Assembly (NCBI GenBank): GCA_947169755.1
Contig: CAMVQX010000034.1
Coordinates: forward strand, 1 to 12,523
Source: an uncultured bacterium
Lineage (GTDB): Bacteria > Cyanobacteriota > Vampirovibrionia > Gastranaerophilales > Gastranaerophilaceae
Direction of reading: 5' to 3'
Length of the DNA: 12,523 bases
Shown: piece by piece, positions 6,792-12,521 of the stretch
Numbering within the stretch: the first letter of the stretch is position 1
How the letters are laid out: each line of letters opens with the position of its first letter
The notes under the pieces: generated by a model
The model's database searches: none
Seen by the model: the letters and a program-made list of their open reading frames with translations, nothing else
Told to the model about the DNA's origin: nothing
Made by a program: the position numbers and the translations under genes

Positions 6792-8144
6792 ATGGACGAG
6801 CCTAATATATATTTTAATTTATTTTTAATTGCCTTTTTACTGTTTTCAAACGGTTTTTTTGTCGCTTCCGAATTTGCAATGGTTAAGGTAAGAAAAACAA
6901 GGATAGAACAGCTGGTAAATGAAGGTAACTATAATGCCAAAATTGCAATGGAAGCTTTGAAAGATTTAGATAAATTCATTGCTGCGGTCCAACTTGGTGT
7001 AACAATTTCAAGTATCGGCTTAGGTTGGGTTGGGGAAGGTACTTTAGCAAGAATTATTGAACCTATATTTGTATTTTTGCCCGGTGTCAGTCAAACAGTC
7101 GCAACACATACAGTTTCAGCATCAATAGCGTTTGCCTTGATTACGTTTTTCCATGTAGTTTTAGGTGAACTTATTCCAAAATCTATCGCTCTTGAATATA
7201 CAGAAAAAACTGCGCTATGGGTTGCAAGACCAATGAATGTTTTAACTTTAATCTTTAATCCTTTTATATGGGTTTTAAACGGATTTGGTAATCTGGTTTT
7301 GAAAATTTTAAATATTCCTCATTCGCATAAAGGTTCTCTTGTTCATTCAACTGAAGAATTGGATATGCTTGTGAATGCAAGTTTTGACGGCGGAGAATTG
7401 AATGAAACAGAAAAAGATATGCTTCATAATGTATTTAAATTTTCAGATTTAACTGCCAAACAAGTTATGGTTCCAAGAACTGATATGATTTGTATTCCGA
7501 TTGATATGCCGCTCGAAGAACTTAATAAGCTTGCGATAGAAAATCAATATACAAGATATCCTGTTTATGAAGAAGATATTGATCACATTACAGGATTTGT
7601 ACATGTAAAAGATTTATTCTCGCTTTCAATAAAAGACGAAGTATGTCCGGTAGCCAAAATTCAACGTAATATATTGTTAGTGCCGGAAACTATGACAATG
7701 GATAAATTAGTTCTTGAATTCAAAAAATGCAAAGGTCAGATGGCTATTGTTGTTGATGAATTTGGCGGAACATCAGGTCTTTTAACATTGGAAGATGTTA
7801 TTGAAGAAATTTTTGGAGATGTTCAAGACGAATTTGATGAAGAAAGCGAAGAAGAAACCGAAATTGTTGAGATTGCGCCAAATACATACATGGCAAATTC
7901 AATGACAAGGTTAGATGAGTTTGCCGAATTTTTTAATATTGATGAAAAAGAGATAGATGACGAGGATATTGATACAATTGGCGGACTTGTAGTAAAATTA
8001 TTAGGTAGACTTGCAGAAGTTGATGATGTCGCCGAATTTAAGAATTTAACATTTGTAGTGAAAGAAGTTGACGGAGCAAGAATTACTAAACTTGAAATAA
8101 TTAAAAAAGAAATTACTGAAGAAAATACAGAGGATAATATATAG
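6792..8144 (+). CDS. CNNM/CBS/CorC-domain membrane protein (HlyC/CorC family ion transporter)
   Basis: A 450-residue protein with the full three-part architecture of the hemolysin C/CorC (UPF0053, CNNM) family, now viewed as Mg2+/Co2+ exporters or regulators. The N-terminal CNNM/DUF21 membrane domain (residues ~5-175) shows FFVASEFAMVKVRKTRIEQL (22-41), QLGVTISSIGLGWVGEGT (67-84) and the signature HVVLGELIPKSIALEY (121-136). A tandem CBS pair follows (~222-345), with KQVMVPRTDM, TRYPVYEED and AIVVDEFGGTSGLLTLEDVIEEI. A CorC_HlyC domain (~355-440) closes the protein, after a very acidic linker DEFDEESEEETE. Old annotations call such proteins hemolysins, but there is no evidence here for haemolysis. 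The SD is AAGGAA. It lies 8 bp upstream of clpP and is likely co-transcribed with it; I infer no functional link from that. Confidence 0.92.
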   Translation: MDEPNIYFNLFLIAFLLFSNGFFVASEFAMVKVRKTRIEQLVNEGNYNAKIAMEALKDLDKFIAAVQLGVTISSIGLGWVGEGTLARIIEPIFVFLPGVSQTVATHTVSASIAFALITFFHVVLGELIPKSIALEYTEKTALWVARPMNVLTLIFNPFIWVLNGFGNLVLKILNIPHSHKGSLVHSTEELDMLVNASFDGGELNETEKDMLHNVFKFSDLTAKQVMVPRTDMICIPIDMPLEELNKLAIENQYTRYPVYEEDIDHITGFVHVKDLFSLSIKDEVCPVAKIQRNILLVPETMTMDKLVLEFKKCKGQMAIVVDEFGGTSGLLTLEDVIEEIFGDVQDEFDEESEEETEIVEIAPNTYMANSMTRLDEFAEFFNIDEKEIDDEDIDTIGGLVVKLLGRLAEVDDVAEFKNLTFVVKEVDGARITKLEIIKKEITEENTEDNI

Positions 8145-8152
8145 GAGAGAAT

Positions 8153-8767
8153 ATGGATCAAGAAACTTATATGAAAATAATGGGCTACGTTCCGACAGTA
8201 ATTGAAGCATCTTCAAGAGGAGAACGCTCATTTGACATTTTCTCAAGATTGTTAAGAGAAAGAATTATATTTTTAGGTACTGAAATTGATGATGAAGTTG
8301 CAAATTCAGTCGTTGCTCAATTATTACTATTGGAAAGCGAAAATCCTGAAAAAGATATTATGCTTTATATAAACAGCCCCGGTGGTGTTATAACAGCCGG
8401 AATGGCTATATATGATACTATGCAGCTTATCAAATGCGATGTATCAACAATTTGTCTGGGTGATGCAGCATCAATGGGAGCATTCCTGCTTTGTTCGGGT
8501 GCTAAAGGAAAAAGATTAGCTTTACCAAATGCCAGAGTAATGATTCATCAACCGCTTGGCGGGGCGCAAGGTCAGGCTACTGATATTGAACTTGAAGCAA
8601 AAGAAATTTTGCGTATGAAAGACATGTTAATAAGTATCATGGCAGAAAATTCAGGTCAACCATATGAAAAAGTAAAAGAAGATTGTGAACGCGATCACTT
8701 CTTAACAGCTCAAGAAGCCCTTGAATATGGGCTTATTGACAAAGTTGTAACAAGAGAAAATAAATAG
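8153..8767 (+). CDS. clpP: ATP-dependent Clp protease proteolytic subunit ClpP
   Basis: A 204-residue serine peptidase that forms the tetradecameric chamber degrading proteins fed in by ClpX, ClpA or ClpC unfoldases. The catalytic triad is complete: S107 in GDAASMGAF, H132 in MIHQPLGG, and D181 in CERDHFL. The spacings of 25 and 49 residues equal those of E. coli ClpP (S97/H122/D171). The IGF-loop/oligomerisation region INSPGGVITAGMAIYDTM is intact, and the N-terminus (VPTVIEASSRGERSFDIFSRLL) is typical of active ClpP, not an inactive ClpR paralogue. The SD TAGGAG overlaps the stop codon of the CNNM gene, suggesting translational coupling. No clpX follows; the operon ends at a strong hairpin terminator. 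Confidence 0.97.
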   Translation: MDQETYMKIMGYVPTVIEASSRGERSFDIFSRLLRERIIFLGTEIDDEVANSVVAQLLLLESENPEKDIMLYINSPGGVITAGMAIYDTMQLIKCDVSTICLGDAASMGAFLLCSGAKGKRLALPNARVMIHQPLGGAQGQATDIELEAKEILRMKDMLISIMAENSGQPYEKVKEDCERDHFLTAQEALEYGLIDKVVTRENK

Positions 8768-8794
8768 TTTGTAACATTTCTTAATAAAACGCTT

Positions 8795-8828
8795 AAAAAC
8801 ATGCAATTTTTCGAAATTGCATGTTTTT
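8795..8828 (+). terminator. Rho-independent terminator after clpP
   Basis: A perfect 15-bp inverted repeat (8795-8809 with 8814-8828; core ACATGCAATTT / AAATTGCATGT) closes a TTCG tetraloop at 8810-8813. T5 completes the 3' arm. It begins 28 bp after the clpP stop. Confidence 0.88.
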
Positions 8829-8875
8829 ACATGGATGTAAGGTTAGGTTAGTTAAATTTAGGTAGGAGTTAGAAA

Positions 8876-9397
8876 ATGTCTCTATTAATTTTCGCATACC
8901 GAAAATTAGACATTATGCGTCAGAAAAGCGATCTGAATTACCGCATGACACAGTTAACGCAGAAGCTGATGGATTTACAGCAGTATGCGTCTAACATAGC
9001 GGATGGGTCGGTCTCTATGAGTGATATGTTGAACACTCCGGGATCGATGTTCGGACGACAGATGATGTACATGAATTATGCGCATAATATGGCGGTTTTC
9101 GGTGCACAGCAACAAATGATGATGATGCAGCCTCAACTCAGTATGCAGGTTGGTCAAATGGGTAATCCGCAGTACCAGCAAATGTATATGAATTGGGTAT
9201 TCAGGAGCTTGTATGAACAACAGCGACAGCAAATCGGAAAGCAAGAGCAAAAGCTTCTGAATGAGCAAGAAAAACAAATTCAAGCCGAAAAGGCTAAAAT
9301 TGAAACACAGTTAAAAATGCTCGATCAAGAATTAGAATCGACGAAACAGGCTGAAGATGCCGGTGTTAAACAGATGAAGCCGGAATATACAGCTTAG
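8876..9397 (+). CDS. Met/Gln-rich coiled-coil protein of unknown function
   Basis: I do not recognise this 173-residue protein. By my count it holds 21 Met (12%) and 29 Gln (17%). Residues 1-45 are a helical, charged N-terminus (FAYRKLDIMRQKSDLNYRM). Residues ~60-110 are a low-complexity Met/Gln/Tyr/Asn segment (QMMYMNYAHNM, AQQQMMMMQPQ, PQYQQMYMNW). Residues ~112-160 are a strongly predicted coiled coil (EQQRQQIGKQEQKLLNEQEK..). There is no signal peptide, membrane helix or Cys. The reading frame is certainly coding: a strong SD (TAGGAG) precedes the ATG, and the gene sits between two good terminators as a single-gene unit. Its base composition differs from its neighbours: 59 of 120 bases at 8941-9060 are G or C, against roughly a third elsewhere, with many CGN, GCG and CTG codons. 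A structural, secretion-associated or filament-forming role is possible, but that is speculation. Confidence 0.8.
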   Translation: MSLLIFAYRKLDIMRQKSDLNYRMTQLTQKLMDLQQYASNIADGSVSMSDMLNTPGSMFGRQMMYMNYAHNMAVFGAQQQMMMMQPQLSMQVGQMGNPQYQQMYMNWVFRSLYEQQRQQIGKQEQKLLNEQEKQIQAEKAKIETQLKMLDQELESTKQAEDAGVKQMKPEYTA

Positions 9398-9442
9398 CTT
9401 AGACATTTTTTAACCTATAATAACCCCTTAACCTAATTTATT

Positions 9443-9469
9443 AGGGGGCCCGATTTGGGCTCCCTTTTT
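9443..9469 (+). terminator. Rho-independent terminator after the Met/Gln-rich gene
   Basis: AGGGGGCCC (9443-9451) pairs with GGGCTCCCT (9457-9465) with one G-U wobble, a 5-nt loop and a T5 tail. It is the most GC-rich hairpin in the window. It ends on the stop codon of the convergent 5-FCL gene. An upstream CCCCTTA (9424-9430) could compete by pairing with TAGGGG in the 5' arm, an alternative fold that is not needed to explain termination. Confidence 0.85.
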
Positions 9470-9980
9470 AATTGTTTTCAGTAATAATTGCGCTTGCACT
9501 TACATCAAAATTTTCTTTAGGCAACTCATCAAAATAAAGCTCTTTGGGGATTGGAATTATTGTTTTTATATTTGAATATTTTGCCAAAAATCTGTCATAA
9601 TAACCTCCCCCGTACCCCAATCTATAACCATTTTTATCAGCCATTAGTGCCGGAACAAAAATTAAATCAAGTATATTAGGATCTATTGGCTCTGTATTTG
9701 GCTCCATTACGCCGAAATCAGATTTTTGTAAATCAGCTGAATAAGGGCAGACAATTATATTTTTACCCTCAGTTCTTGGCAGATAAAAATTTTTGTTATC
9801 GTTGAGCAAATCTCTTAAATCAATTTCATATTTCATAGGATAGAAAATCATGACATTGTGAGCACATTTGTAATCTTCAAGATTTCGGATTTTAGTGCAT
9901 ATAGTTTTACTAATTTCTTCAATGTTAAGATTTTTTCTTAAATCTTTTGCTATTTTTCTTAAATCAGATTTACTGTCCAT
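9468..9980 (-). CDS. 5-formyltetrahydrofolate cyclo-ligase (MTHFS, YgfA/YqgN family)
   Basis: A 170-residue enzyme that converts 5-formyl-THF to 5,10-methenyl-THF using ATP, returning the inert folate store to one-carbon metabolism in the cytosol. The family signature GYRLGYGGGYYDRFL lies at residues 118-132, binding the phosphate/folate. The N-terminal LRKIAKDLRKNL (basic helix that contacts ATP) and the FYPMKYEIDLRDLL strand-helix are typical, as is the central LIFVPALMADKNGYR. It is slightly shorter than the usual 180-200 residues, mostly in the N-terminal helical region (no full R....R.aL...e pattern). It is divergent from cobO, with only 25 bp between start codons. No SD is present; a TATATT hexamer lies 7 nt upstream of the ATG, so the transcript is probably leaderless. 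Confidence 0.93.
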   Translation of the reverse strand: MDSKSDLRKIAKDLRKNLNIEEISKTICTKIRNLEDYKCAHNVMIFYPMKYEIDLRDLLNDNKNFYLPRTEGKNIIVCPYSADLQKSDFGVMEPNTEPIDPNILDLIFVPALMADKNGYRLGYGGGYYDRFLAKYSNIKTIIPIPKELYFDELPKENFDVSASAIITENN

Positions 9981-9997
9981 ATATTTTAATATATAAT
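9969..9997 (+). promoter_or_regulatory. cobO promoter, overlapping the opposing 5-FCL promoter; leaderless
   Basis: For cobO, TTTACT (9969-9974, 4 of 6) and a perfect TATAAT (9992-9997) are spaced 17 bp apart, and the ATG at 10006 follows 8 nt later with no SD. The -35 lies inside the first codons of the divergent 5-FCL gene. On the minus strand TATATT (9993-9988) is the likely 5-FCL -10, ending 7 nt before its ATG at 9980. The two -10 elements therefore share bases 9992-9993, and two polymerases could not occupy them at once. Confidence 0.55.
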
Positions 9998-10005
9998 AAA
10001 TACAA

Positions 10006-10575
10006 ATGAAATGCGATAATCTAATAAATCCAAATTGGGCAAAACACGGGTATATACAGGTTTACACAGGAGATGGCAAGGGTAAGACTACAGCATCTTT
10101 AGGGCTTGCTATGCGTGCTTTAGGCAGATCATGGAAGGTTCTGATTATTATGTTCACCAAAGGTGGAAATGATTATGGTGAATTAAATTCGTTTAGAAAT
10201 TTGTCATCTGAAATTTCTCAGAATTTAACAATTATTCAGGCCGGACTTGATAGAATTGTTTATAATGATAATAAAAATTCTGATGATGCCAAAGAAATCC
10301 AAAAAGGTTGGCACTTGGCAAAAAAAGCAATTGAAAATGATGAATATAATTTAATTATTCTTGATGAAGCTAATATTGCAATAGATATGGGTTTTATTGA
10401 TGTGGATGAAGTTGTAAGTGTATTAAAAAATAAACCCGAAGAAATGGAAATAGTTTTGACGGGGCGAAATGCACACAAAAAAGTTATAGAAATTGCACAT
10501 TTGGTTTCAAAAATAACACCGGTAAAACATTATTGGGATACCGGAGTAGTTGCAAGAAAAGGTATTGAATACTAA
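10006..10575 (+). CDS. cobO: Corrinoid adenosyltransferase CobO/BtuR
   Basis: A 189-residue cytosolic enzyme that transfers the 5'-deoxyadenosyl group from ATP to cob(I)alamin or cob(I)yrinic acid a,c-diamide, making the adenosyl form of B12 in synthesis or salvage. The modified P-loop GDGKGKTT (residues 22-29) in the strand YIQVYTGDGKGKTTA is diagnostic of the CobO/BtuR family. RALGRSWKVLIIMFTKGG, the Walker B-like LIILDEANIAIDMG and IVLTGRNAH follow in the expected order, and length is normal. No cobalamin riboswitch or other cob gene adjoins it; the predicted leaderless start leaves no room for an upstream riboswitch. Its last 4 bp overlap the stop of a small gene on the opposite strand. 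Confidence 0.93.
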   Translation: MKCDNLINPNWAKHGYIQVYTGDGKGKTTASLGLAMRALGRSWKVLIIMFTKGGNDYGELNSFRNLSSEISQNLTIIQAGLDRIVYNDNKNSDDAKEIQKGWHLAKKAIENDEYNLIILDEANIAIDMGFIDVDEVVSVLKNKPEEMEIVLTGRNAHKKVIEIAHLVSKITPVKHYWDTGVVARKGIEY

Positions 10576-10736
10576 GCGCTTTTTCTCATTAAATCCGATA
10601 ACTTTAGCTCTCTAGACGACTTTTCTACTATGACAGGTTCTTTTGTCGGTATTTCTGATTTAAATTGTGATAAACCTATTTTATTTTCTTCTGTCATCAT
10701 AAAAAGTTCTTTGAAAAATGATATTATTTCTTTCAT
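10572..10736 (-). CDS. Small 54-residue protein of unknown function
   Basis: Reading the minus strand from the ATG at 10736 gives an open frame of 54 codons ending at TAG (10574-10572). It begins MKEIISFFKELFMMTEENK and ends SSRELKLSDLMRKSA. A strong SD AGGAG (10749-10745) sits 8 nt before the ATG, and a TATAAT hexamer (10760-10755) lies just upstream of that, possibly slightly too close to be its promoter. It fills most of the 287-bp gap between cobO and the helical-repeat gene, which otherwise would be unusually long for this window. The protein looks like two short amphipathic helices joined by an extended Pro-containing segment (EIPTKEPVIVE). There is no membrane segment, Cys or recognisable domain. 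The start signals and position support a real gene; function is unknown. Confidence 0.6.
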   Translation of the reverse strand: MKEIISFFKELFMMTEENKIGLSQFKSEIPTKEPVIVEKSSRELKLSDLMRKSA

Positions 10737-10862
10737 TATATAATCTCCTAGTATATTATATTTGTTAATCCGTAATTTATATCATACATTAAAACTATTT
10801 TCCAATCCAAAAACATTGTAGTTTATGTTATATTATCTATATATCAAATTTGAGGGTAAAAT

Positions 10863-11558
10863 TTGGATACAGATAATTTTGAAAAATATAATAAAGATTT
10901 TAACCGAGCTTTAAATATTTATGAGAATGATTATTCGCATACTGATTTGATTGAATTTTTACAAAGTGGCTCTGTAGCTGAAAAGCAGGCTGCAGCCTTA
11001 AAACTGGATGGTTTGCATAACAAATCTGATGCTGAAATATTTATGTCAAATTTAACCGGTTGTGACGGAAAGGTAAGAGAAGCTGTTTCTTTCAGATTGA
11101 ATGAATTTGTTAAAATTAATCCCGAATATTTTACGGACTTTGCTGATATATTTTTGGATGCAATTATTGATATAAACGGGAATATTTGCCGTAATACTAT
11201 ATCAGCTCTTAAATATATAAAAAATTTTCCGGAATTTACGACATGTTTTTGTACTAAATTAACTCAAAACACTCTTGAATTGGTGAAAAAAGCTGCTAAC
11301 TTTGATATTCAAGATGGCAAATATAAAATCAATAAAGAGATATTTAAACTTTATTGGTATTTGGAAACTATTTATGAATTTTTAGAATTTATAAATTCGG
11401 AAGTTATTGAAAATATTCTGTTTTCAGCCAAAAATATCCAAGACTATACTATCAGAGAGAAAGTTGCAAAGATATTATCAAAATTAGAAAATGATAATCT
11501 TATTATGATAAAGGAGGAATTAAAACAAGACGAAAACTATTATGTGAGAAGACTTTGA
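10863..11558 (+). CDS. All-helical HEAT-like repeat protein, function unknown
   Basis: A 231-residue protein that looks entirely alpha-helical. Repeating pairs of short helices such as LIEFLQSGSVAEKQAAALKLDGL, DAEIFMSNLTGCDGKVREAVSFRLNEF, and YTIREKVAKILSKLE resemble HEAT/PBS-lyase-type repeats (V..K/R..A...L spacing), which form curved scaffolds for protein binding. No catalytic motif, signal peptide or membrane helix is seen. The likely start is a TTG at 10863: SD GAGGG (10852-10856) lies 6 nt upstream, and no ATG occurs near the N-terminus. The last residues NYYVRRL look like the start of another repeat, so the protein may be short of its ancestral length. It stands alone: divergent from the small gene and 117 bp before the ribbon-helix-helix gene. 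Confidence 0.7.
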   Translation: MDTDNFEKYNKDFNRALNIYENDYSHTDLIEFLQSGSVAEKQAAALKLDGLHNKSDAEIFMSNLTGCDGKVREAVSFRLNEFVKINPEYFTDFADIFLDAIIDINGNICRNTISALKYIKNFPEFTTCFCTKLTQNTLELVKKAANFDIQDGKYKINKEIFKLYWYLETIYEFLEFINSEVIENILFSAKNIQDYTIREKVAKILSKLENDNLIMIKEELKQDENYYVRRL

Positions 11559-11675
11559 AATTAGTATATTAAGATATGTTACAAATGAGATAAAAAATAT
11601 ATACTCAGTAAGCAATTTTTAATTAATATTTTACTTTATATATATGTAGACACCAAGGGAAAAAAGGAGTAACAT

Positions 11676-11864
11676 ATGGCCAGAGTATTAATTTCTATGC
11701 CTGAAAGATTTTTAGATGAAATTGATGAATTAGCAGGTAATGAAAACAGAACAAGATCAGAATTAATTCGAGAAGCGTTGAGAACTTATATGTATAGAAA
11801 TCAAGTAAGAAATTCGTCAAAAGCTTCAAGAAATGCAGAAATTTTAGATGCATTATTAAGTTAG
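11676..11864 (+). CDS. Ribbon-helix-helix (CopG/MetJ-Arc type) DNA-binding protein
   Basis: A 62-residue protein with a clear ribbon-helix-helix fold: the DNA-contacting strand ARVLISMPERF (residues 2-12), helix A FLDEIDELAGNEN, the turn RTRSELIREALRTYM (helix B), and a polar tail ending AEILDALLS. Such proteins dimerise through the strand and bind palindromic operators, often near their own promoter. The SD AAGGAG with 6-7 nt spacing is the strongest near this end of the window. The upstream 117 bp are very AT-rich (TATATATATG near 11638-11647), a natural place for an operator, but I see no clear palindrome. No toxin gene adjoins it; the next gene is a 53-residue protein that resembles it. 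It is therefore more likely an autoregulated repressor or nucleoid-type factor than an antitoxin. Confidence 0.85.
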   Translation: MARVLISMPERFLDEIDELAGNENRTRSELIREALRTYMYRNQVRNSSKASRNAEILDALLS

Positions 11865-11888
11865 AAAAGTTTTTAAGGGGAAAACGAA

Positions 11889-12050
11889 ATGGAAAACACA
11901 GAATACATTATTTCATCAATAGAAGAATATTTTGACATATTAGACAGGGAAAACAAAAAACGTTCGGAATTGGTTGCAAAATCTCTGGTCAAGTATTTGC
12001 AGAAATCAAAAGCAGTAAACAAATTCGAAGCAATTCAAATTGCAAAATAG
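11889..12050 (+). CDS. Short ribbon-helix-helix-like protein, partner of the preceding gene
   Basis: A 53-residue reading frame with an SD (AAGGGG, about 10 nt before the ATG), 24 bp after the preceding gene and almost surely co-transcribed. Its sequence aligns with that protein: YIISSIEEYFDILD against VLISMPERFLDEID without gaps, then, after a 4-residue deletion, RENKKRSELVAKSLVKYL against NENRTRSELIREALRTYM. The shared RSEL(I/V)...L..Y core is the helix-turn-helix B part of the fold. The strand has lost the usual basic and Pro residues, so DNA contact may be weakened while dimerisation is kept. I infer a paralogue that could heterodimerise with its neighbour. It is followed by a terminator. 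Assignment rests on one pairwise reading by eye. Confidence 0.65.
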   Translation: MENTEYIISSIEEYFDILDRENKKRSELVAKSLVKYLQKSKAVNKFEAIQIAK

Positions 12051-12096
12051 GTCAAGTTGATTATTTAGGAAAAAGGGAAAATTTTAGGGGAATTGT

Positions 12097-12128
12097 AACG
12101 GACTGTATTATATACAGTCCGTTTTGTT
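12097..12128 (+). terminator. Rho-independent terminator of the ribbon-helix-helix operon
   Basis: Perfect 12-bp inverted repeat AACGGACTGTAT (12097-12108) and ATACAGTCCGTT (12112-12123) with a very short loop, so the inner pairs probably open. It is followed by TTTTGTT and lies 46 bp after the 53-residue gene. Confidence 0.85.
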
Positions 12129-12131
12129 AAT

Positions 12132-12167
12132 AAAAAACGAGCCTTTATAAATAAAGACTCGTTTTCA
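12132..12167 (-). terminator. Rho-independent terminator of tuf
   Basis: Arms 12134-12147 and 12152-12165 form a 14-bp stem with a 4-nt loop, 20 bp beyond the tuf stop. The single non-Watson-Crick position is C-A if read on the plus strand but G-U in minus-strand RNA, and the minus strand also has the T-rich tail. It therefore belongs to tuf, not to the plus-strand operon. Confidence 0.82.
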
Positions 12168-12185
12168 ATTATATTATCGATAAAA

Positions 12186-12521
12186 CTAAGCAAGAATTTT
12201 ATCAACAACACCGGCACCAACTGTGTGGCCGCCTTCACGAATAGCAAATCTCATACCTTCTTCGATAGCTACAGGAGCGATAAGTTCAACTTCCATAACA
12301 ACGTTATCACCAGGCATTACCATTTGACCATCAAATTTGATTGAACCGGTAACGTCAGTAGTTCTGATATAGAACTGAGGACGGTAACCTGGGAAGAATG
12401 GAGTGTGACGTCCGCCTTCTTCTTTAGTCAATACGTAAACGTTTGCTGTGAATTTAGTGTGTGGGTGGATAGTACCAGGTTTAGCAAGTACTTGACCACG
12501 TTGAATTTCAGTTTTATCAAT
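12186..12521 (-). CDS. tuf: Elongation factor Tu, C-terminal part
   Basis: The frame is open to the right edge, giving the last 111 residues of EF-Tu, the GTPase that brings aminoacyl-tRNA to the ribosome. What is visible is the end of domain II and all of domain III: IQRGQVLAKPGTI, HTKFTANVYVLTKEEGGRHTPF, GYRPQFYIRTTDVTG, MPGDNVVMEVELI and the canonical end RFAIREGGHTVGAGVV(D)KIL. No residue looks out of place. The GTPase domain lies outside the window. Codon choice is more GC-balanced than the neighbours, as expected for a very highly expressed gene. A dedicated terminator follows, so tuf is the last gene of its transcript here and is not followed by rpsJ. Confidence 0.98.
   Translation of the reverse strand: MDKTEIQRGQVLAKPGTIHPHTKFTANVYVLTKEEGGRHTPFFPGYRPQFYIRTTDVTGSIKFDGQMVMPGDNVVMEVELIAPVAIEEGMRFAIREGGHTVGAGVVDKILA

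Noticed and set aside
7823..8246. Two minus-strand open frames over the CNNM/clpP junction
   Set aside because: Ser-rich and Phe/Leu-rich translations typical of the complement of an acidic coding region; no SD; overlapping strongly conserved genes.
9975..10005. Possible cobalamin riboswitch upstream of cobO
   Set aside because: Only 25 bp separate cobO from the divergent gene and the promoter abuts the ATG, leaving no leader RNA.
11676..12050. Type II toxin-antitoxin module
   Set aside because: The first gene could be an antitoxin, but the second lacks RelE, MazF or PIN features and instead resembles the first.
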